64,000 nt of DNA from Prochlorococcus sp. AG-409-A10. GTDB taxonomy: Bacteria; Cyanobacteriota; Cyanobacteriia; PCC-6307; Cyanobiaceae. The notes beneath the pieces are model-generated. The model made no database searches and was not told where the DNA came from. It was given only the letters and a program-made list of their open reading frames with translations. The stretch is taken from contig QCJG01000006.1 in the NCBI GenBank assembly GCA_003216175.1, forward strand, positions 1-64,000, read 5' to 3'. Shown here piece by piece: positions 63,195 through 64,000 of the stretch. The stretch's first letter is position 1. Each line of letters begins with the position of its first letter. The position numbers and the translations under genes were made by a program.

Positions 63195-64000
63195 TTAGGC
63201 TCGTGCAGACTTGAATATTTCTTCTAATATTTCTCCTGCACCGCGGCCTTTTAATTCATTAGCTAAGTCTATTCCGATTTCCTCTGCTGAGCTTACAGAT
63301 CCTTTTTTTATATCTCTAATTAGTCTTTTACCATCTAAACTTGCAACCATACCCTCAAGAATTAACTCATCGTTGTTAATTTCAGTTCTAACGCCTATTG
63401 GAACTTGACATCCTCCTTCAAGCTCTCTGAGGAAAGACCTTTCTGCTAAACACCTTTTAGATGTTGATTCGTGTTCAAGTGTTTTTAAAATATCTATCAC
63501 CTCTTTTTGACCATTTACACATTCAATGCCAAGAGCTCCTTGACCCACAGCATGAAGTGAAATCTCTGTTGGAATTAACTGATGTATTCGATTCGCAAAA
63601 CCAAGTCTTTTTAATCCAGCAGCAGCCAAGATAAGACAGTCATATTTTTCTGAGTCAAGCTTTTCTAAGCGTGTAATAACATTTCCTCGTACATCTTTGA
63701 AAACAAGATGGGGATAATGGTATCGCAATTGAGCAAGCCTTCTTAAGGAGCTAGTCCCCACTACCGAACCTTCTGGCAGAGTTTCTAGTTTGTAAATTTG
63801 ATTTTTTTCATTAACGACTAACGCGTCCGAAGGATCCTCCCTTTCTGTTATGCAGCCAAGAATTAATCCCTCTGGGAGGTTGGTAGGTAAATCTTTCAGT
63901 GAGTGAACTGCAATTTCGGCATGACCAACAAGCATTTGAGCTTCAAGTTCTTTAGTGAAAAGACCTTTATCTCCTATTTTTGCTAAAGCTACATCAAGTA
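63195..64000 (-). CDS. hemC: Porphobilinogen deaminase (hydroxymethylbilane synthase), 5' end cut by window
   Basis: HemC joins four porphobilinogen units into hydroxymethylbilane in haem and chlorophyll synthesis. The reading frame is open to the window edge at 64000, so the first ~45 codons are missing. Visible: [20 protein letters not shown], the [18 protein letters not shown] motif, [15 protein letters not shown] and [17 protein letters not shown]. The cofactor cysteine is in [12 protein letters not shown]. All expected C-terminal parts are present down to the stop at 63195. It converges with ppa. Together with hemL it marks the tetrapyrrole pathway. Confidence 0.95.
   Translation of the reverse strand, partial: LDVALAKIGDKGLFTKELEAQMLVGHAEIAVHSLKDLPTNLPEGLILGCITEREDPSDALVVNEKNQIYKLETLPEGSVVGTSSLRRLAQLRYHYPHLVFKDVRGNVITRLEKLDSEKYDCLILAAAGLKRLGFANRIHQLIPTEISLHAVGQGALGIECVNGQKEVIDILKTLEHESTSKRCLAERSFLRELEGGCQVPIGVRTEINNDELILEGMVASLDGKRLIRDIKKGSVSSAEEIGIDLANELKGRGAGEILEEIFKSARA

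Overview
The window looks like a contiguous piece of a marine picocyanobacterial chromosome, most probably Prochlorococcus. It is strongly AT-rich and densely coded, with short gaps and many TTG or GTG starts. It carries oxygenic-photosynthesis genes (chlG, psaF, psaJ, petC, petA, ndhB, a high-light-inducible protein, vipp1) and the order gltX / tRNA-Asp / hcp / tRNA-Trp / rplS / map that I associate with Prochlorococcus and marine Synechococcus. Base composition and gene content fit a low-light I (NATL-like) strain, but that placement is an inference. I see no prophage, insertion sequence, CRISPR array, rRNA operon or genomic island; this is mostly core genome.

Layout. 1-9.1 kb: 5' end of an outer-membrane porin with a probable Yfr1 sRNA target over its ribosome binding site; rsmB; chlG with a small PetP-like gene; hisF; menG; a DUF721/DciA-like gene; vipp1; birA; a MacB/LolD-type ATPase; ndhB. 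9.2-16.6 kb: topA followed by a same-strand run of an unknown lipoprotein, a DUF2232 membrane protein, a CobT-family protein and an RR-signal lipoprotein; then ribE and a cyAbrB regulator. 16.7-24.4 kb: the aa3-type respiratory oxidase locus, ctaCDE on one strand and ctaAB on the other, then a two-gene ABC exporter. 24.5-33.8 kb: groL, a 58-residue membrane protein, fabG, ispD, an S66 peptidase, ubiA, ppx, an HTH membrane protein, cobM, lgt. 33.8-41.4 kb: petC-petA, tatC, an RqcH/NFACT protein, gmk, psaF-psaJ, a frameshifted tsaD, and hli. 42-47 kb: an Na+/H+ antiporter, gltX, two tRNAs, hcp, rplS, map. 47-64 kb: an SDR, a Pta-N-like protein, a DprA-like protein, yajQ, a prohibitin, hemL, xthA, larC, a UPF0104 membrane protein, a metal-related run (yjbQ, PCD, a His-rich CobW GTPase, an Fe(III)-type permease), an M32 carboxypeptidase, ppa and the truncated end of hemC.

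Functional links. Several genes serve the electron-transport chain or its cofactors: chlG, menG, ubiA, hemL and hemC make pigments, quinones and tetrapyrroles; petA, petC, psaF, psaJ, ndhB and ctaCDE are the complexes; tatC exports the Rieske protein; vipp1 maintains thylakoids. A second theme is translation and proteostasis: rsmB, gltX, tRNAs, rplS, map, tsaD, RqcH, groL, and hcp by neighbourhood.

The observations most worth a second look are: the G8 tract that breaks tsaD in this sequence; the Yfr1-complementary site in the porin leader; the hyperconserved hcp gene between two tRNAs; the hexanucleotide repeat encoding a (His-Glu) tract in the CobW protein, whose gene overlaps a ferric-type permease; and LarC without visible Lar partners. 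I did not find a clearly new multi-gene system.
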